From an uncultured Bacteroidales bacterium (GTDB taxonomy: Bacteria > Bacteroidota > Bacteroidia > Bacteroidales > P3), in contig CAJUFX010000008.1 of the NCBI GenBank assembly GCA_910586395.1, forward strand, positions 45,648-109,647: a stretch of DNA of 64,000 nt, written 5' to 3'. This document shows, one piece after another, positions 61,382-64,000 of this stretch. Below the pieces are notes generated by a model. That model had not been told where the DNA came from, searched no databases, and saw only the letters and a list, made by a program, of their open reading frames with translations. Position numbers and translations under genes: made by a program. Each line of letters starts with the position of its first letter. Positions within the stretch are counted from its first letter, which is position 1.

Positions 61382-63458
61382 AGTGCCGTTGAGCGGCCTC
61401 CTTCTGCCGCGCCTGCGAAAAATTGCTGACACGCTTCATATAGCCGATGATGCGCGTCAGATAATCGACGTTGTGACTATGACAATGCGGACATTCTTTC
61501 AGATACCGTTTGTCGATATGACCGCAGTCATTGCAAACCGTATTCGGGATATTGAACGTGAAATAGTTGCACCCCTCGATGGCCGCCACGCGCAACAATT
61601 GCCGATACTGTGCCTTGTCCAAATGTTCGTCCAGATTCATATGCAGGGCCGAACCGCCGGTCAGATGCGCGATGTAACGCCGACCGTGCAGACGGAACTT
61701 ATCGATAATATTCAAAGACTTATCCTCCACTATATAAAAATAACTGTTGTAACAGTCGCGGAACGTCTTGAAGCCGGCTTCCTTATCCCATTTGGCATGC
61801 TTTACGCCCACATTCTCGGCGGGAATCATCTCGCAGTTGAACAATACCTCCGGCGTGCGGTATTTCATATTATACTTCTCCACAATGCCCAATATCTCCT
61901 GAACGAAAGCTTCGTAAGCTGGATTATCGTTGATTTCCAATCCCATGAACTGAGCGGCTTCTACCAGGCCATTCACGCCTATCGTCAGATACTGGCGGCT
62001 CATGTTGATATAGCCGGCGTCAAACAAAGGCAACATGCCCTTGCTCTGCAGATGCTTCAGGTTCTCGTTGTAGGCCAACTGCACTTTATGAACCAAATCC
62101 ACGACCTCTTCCAAAAAGAAATGCGGCAGAATGCCGTTCTTGGTCGCATATTGGATGCAACGGTTCAAATTGATCGTCAAGACGCTCTTGGAACCGGTCG
62201 AAACGCCACCCGCCCCCAGCGTATAGCTGAAGCCGTTGTCCTGTATCTCGTTGCGCAGACGGCAGCAACTGCTGAGCGAGTCGGCGTTGTCGCTCATATA
62301 CGTGAAAAACGAATGCCCTTCGGCATACATTTCGGCCGTAAAATCGCCGTATTCCTTGTCCAACACATCGCCATCCTTGGTCAAGAGCGCCATGGTCTCG
62401 ACCGGGAATGTCAGCGGCGTCTTCGTGCGTTCCCGGTTGAACCATTTCATGAAACGCTTCTGCAACCAACTCAACGATTCCCAATCCGGCTTGCTGTTGT
62501 CTGGAAAGACGAAATGTTCGAACAAACTCTGGAAATAATACCGGTCGTAATAGGCCACATTCCAGAATACGGCCTGGAAATTGCGCGCGCCCGTCGGTTG
62601 ATTGATTGAATAGACGACTTGCTCGAAACAGTCGGTAATTACCTTGTCTATGGTGCGCTGCCGTGTGGATAGATCCACTACCTTGTCGGCATGTCTGTAG
62701 TAATCGGGGCCGTATTCCTTACCGATAAAATAGTTCAGGTACATGAGAAATTCCGGCGTGGCGCAGGCGCCGCTCAACATGCTCGACACCATGAACACCA
62801 TATTGATGAAGCCCCCGCAGAACGACTTGAGATTCGTCGGGGCCGTGGAATTGCCGCCTATCGACTTGGTGCCGCCTATGAGCCACGGATACATCGTGAT
62901 ACTCGCGCAATAATTCGCGAGACTCGTCTCATCGTTTTTATAAATGAAATGATTGTTTAGCAGTTCCACATAACGATCCGACAATTCCTTGCCATACATA
63001 TCCTTAAGTCGGTCCGTCAGCATACGGCGGTTCAGACGGATGAAATTCGGCTTAGGCAACTCGCCAATCAGCGTCGCGATGTTCTTTTTCTCGACATTCG
63101 CATTGGCGTCGTATTTACTGCCCGTCGCGGCATTGCTCGCGTCGCAGTAGTTCATAAGGAAGCAGAGTTTGTCTCGTTCCTCCCGCTCTTCCAAATGCCG
63201 CTGCCGATAGAGCATATACGCCTTGGCTACCGCATAATAATGCTCGGCCATCAACGCGACTTCCACTTGATTCTGGATATCTTCCACCGCCGTTCCGTCG
63301 CTGACGTTCACGCGGCTCAAAATCTGCGTCAGCACTTCCTGCGTCGCGAAACTGCCCACCGACAAAAACGCCTTGGCGATGGCGTTTTTAATCTTGTCGA
63401 GCGAAAAAATTTCTTTCGCCCCATTGCGCTTAATGATAAAAACTTCTGACTGTATCAT
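61359..63458 (-). CDS. nrdD: Anaerobic (class III) ribonucleoside-triphosphate reductase
   Basis: 699 residues. An N-terminal ATP-cone (FIIKRNGAKEIFSLDKIKNA) gives allosteric control. The C-terminal zinc site has C642, C645, C656 and C659 (VCNDCGHID, KECPHCHSH), followed by RIIGYMKRVSN with the radical glycine G672. It reduces ribonucleoside triphosphates to deoxy forms under anaerobic conditions. It is the first gene of nrdDG and lies behind a cobalamin riboswitch whose aptamer ends about 140 bases before the start codon. Confidence 0.96.
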   Translation of the reverse strand: MIQSEVFIIKRNGAKEIFSLDKIKNAIAKAFLSVGSFATQEVLTQILSRVNVSDGTAVEDIQNQVEVALMAEHYYAVAKAYMLYRQRHLEEREERDKLCFLMNYCDASNAATGSKYDANANVEKKNIATLIGELPKPNFIRLNRRMLTDRLKDMYGKELSDRYVELLNNHFIYKNDETSLANYCASITMYPWLIGGTKSIGGNSTAPTNLKSFCGGFINMVFMVSSMLSGACATPEFLMYLNYFIGKEYGPDYYRHADKVVDLSTRQRTIDKVITDCFEQVVYSINQPTGARNFQAVFWNVAYYDRYYFQSLFEHFVFPDNSKPDWESLSWLQKRFMKWFNRERTKTPLTFPVETMALLTKDGDVLDKEYGDFTAEMYAEGHSFFTYMSDNADSLSSCCRLRNEIQDNGFSYTLGAGGVSTGSKSVLTINLNRCIQYATKNGILPHFFLEEVVDLVHKVQLAYNENLKHLQSKGMLPLFDAGYINMSRQYLTIGVNGLVEAAQFMGLEINDNPAYEAFVQEILGIVEKYNMKYRTPEVLFNCEMIPAENVGVKHAKWDKEAGFKTFRDCYNSYFYIVEDKSLNIIDKFRLHGRRYIAHLTGGSALHMNLDEHLDKAQYRQLLRVAAIEGCNYFTFNIPNTVCNDCGHIDKRYLKECPHCHSHNVDYLTRIIGYMKRVSNFSQARQKEAAQRHYASVRQL

Positions 63459-63589
63459 CGTTGTAATATATTATAGGCATACGCCGCCCTTATCCGCGAC
63501 GCGCCCCAACCGCAAGGAATATGAATATGGCTCAATATACCGACCCATTCCTTCCGCTTTTCCTCCCGAAAGCATCGCTGAATGAAAAG

Positions 63590-63740
63590 GCAATGGCAGG
63601 TCTTCTGACTTACGTCCGGTTCCGAGCCTTCCCGATGTCGTCAACACCAGTGGCTTGGGATTCGGAACCGCCTCCCCTACAGGAGATTCGCGTTCACAGC
63701 TACGGGTATAGTTCCTGATTCACACAGGATTCCCTATTAT
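63590..63740 (-). promoter_or_regulatory. Cobalamin riboswitch upstream of nrdDG
   Basis: The minus strand carries the conserved boxes in order: GGGAATCCTGTGTGAATCAG, then TAGCTGTGA, the B12 box GCCACTG (63648-63654), GGGAAGG (63627-63633) and AAGTCAGAAGACCTGCC (63595-63611). These are the diagnostic parts of the adenosylcobalamin (cobalamin) aptamer. About 130 bases separate it from the nrdD start; I see no U-tailed terminator there, so control may be at translation. Expected effect: cobalamin lowers nrdDG expression. Confidence 0.92.
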
Positions 63741-63783
63741 TTTCGCCTCCCTGAACAGGATTTGAAAACCATTTCCTCAATGG

Positions 63784-63791
63784 CAAAAGTA
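63784..63791 (-). promoter_or_regulatory. -7 box for the nrdDG riboswitch transcript
   Basis: TACTTTTG on the minus strand, placing the start near 63777, about 37 bases before the aptamer. The -33 box is weak. Confidence 0.5.
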
Positions 63792-63929
63792 ACCATTATT
63801 CCGATTTTTCCCCCCACATCCCGACACTTTTAATGAACATCTTTTGAACAGCCCGCGCTTACCCACCACACCGCGCCACAGACCGGACGGTTTCGCGGCC
63901 CAACGGCTCGAAGTAGTAAAATAAAGTCC

Positions 63930-63946
63930 GTGCAAGGCGAGGGCAA
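63930..63946 (+). repeat. Short copy of the GTGCAAGGCGAG intergenic repeat
   Basis: GTGCAAGGCGAGGGCAA differs by one base from 3666-3682. It is followed by a hairpin GGATGAA/TTCATCC. The stretch from 63800 to the window end shows no gene. Confidence 0.45.
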
Positions 63947-64000
63947 TGCCCGGATGAACGCAGTTTCATCCGGCGTGGTTTTGCCCAAAGCAGCACCGTC

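Noticed and set aside
63521..63718. Short plus-strand frame across the riboswitch as a gene
   Set aside because: It is the complement of the conserved cobalamin aptamer, and the translation has no protein-like character.

Overview
The window is a stretch of chromosome from a Bacteroidota bacterium, most likely of the order Bacteroidales. The evidence is of several kinds. Promoters match the Bacteroidota consensus (TTTG, about 20 bases, TAnnTTTG). There is a type IX secretion (T9SS) accessory protein, PorZ, and two large cargo proteins that end in T9SS sorting domains. Other lineage-typical genes are a C10 (streptopain-like) protease, an EF-G2 paralogue, fused PabBC, and the TPR / DUF4292 / EnvC trio. 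A cysteate synthase suggests that the organism may make sulfonolipids, as Alistipes and Odoribacter relatives do. Base composition is moderately GC-rich (by eye slightly over half G+C). I cannot name a species.

Layout. 1-3.6 kb: minus-strand run rbfA, LolC/E-like permease, cysS, then the start of a YugP-like zinc peptidase. 4-7.6 kb: outer-membrane protein, dusB with tRNA-Asn, and a lipoprotein preceded by a frameshifted secreted protein. 7.7-16 kb: tricorn-type protease, a C10 protease with a small lipoprotein behind it, and a YitT protein / outer-membrane protein / serine hydrolase operon. 16-23 kb: tRNA-Ser, a palindrome-rich spacer, gcvP, rhomboid protease and mutL. 23-31 kb: DUF4143 ATPase, EF-G2, a small inverted-repeat element, an outer-membrane protein, and divergent pabBC and pabA. 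31-38.6 kb: the two T9SS cargo paralogues in tandem. 38.8-44 kb: tRNA-Pro, cysteate synthase, ROK kinase, HicB-like protein, DUF1893, yraN and comF. 44-55 kb: coiled-coil membrane protein, pheS, cyclophilin, and an envelope operon (flippase, dut, nucleotidyltransferase, TPR, DUF4292, envC) with an M28 peptidase near it. 55-64 kb: thioredoxin-like lipid/cell-envelope protein, recO-porZ, CPBP protease, and nrdDG behind a cobalamin riboswitch.

How the genes work together. Many encode envelope or secreted functions: T9SS cargo, PorZ, outer-membrane barrels, lipoproteins, extracellular proteases and an EnvC-type cell-division activator. The most interesting regulatory unit is the class III ribonucleotide reductase operon nrdDG behind a clear cobalamin aptamer, which implies B12-dependent switching between reductase classes. 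The most interesting pair is the C10 protease and the lipoprotein 1 base behind it, which resembles protease/inhibitor pairs known for this family. I saw no CRISPR array, complete insertion sequence, prophage or rRNA operon.
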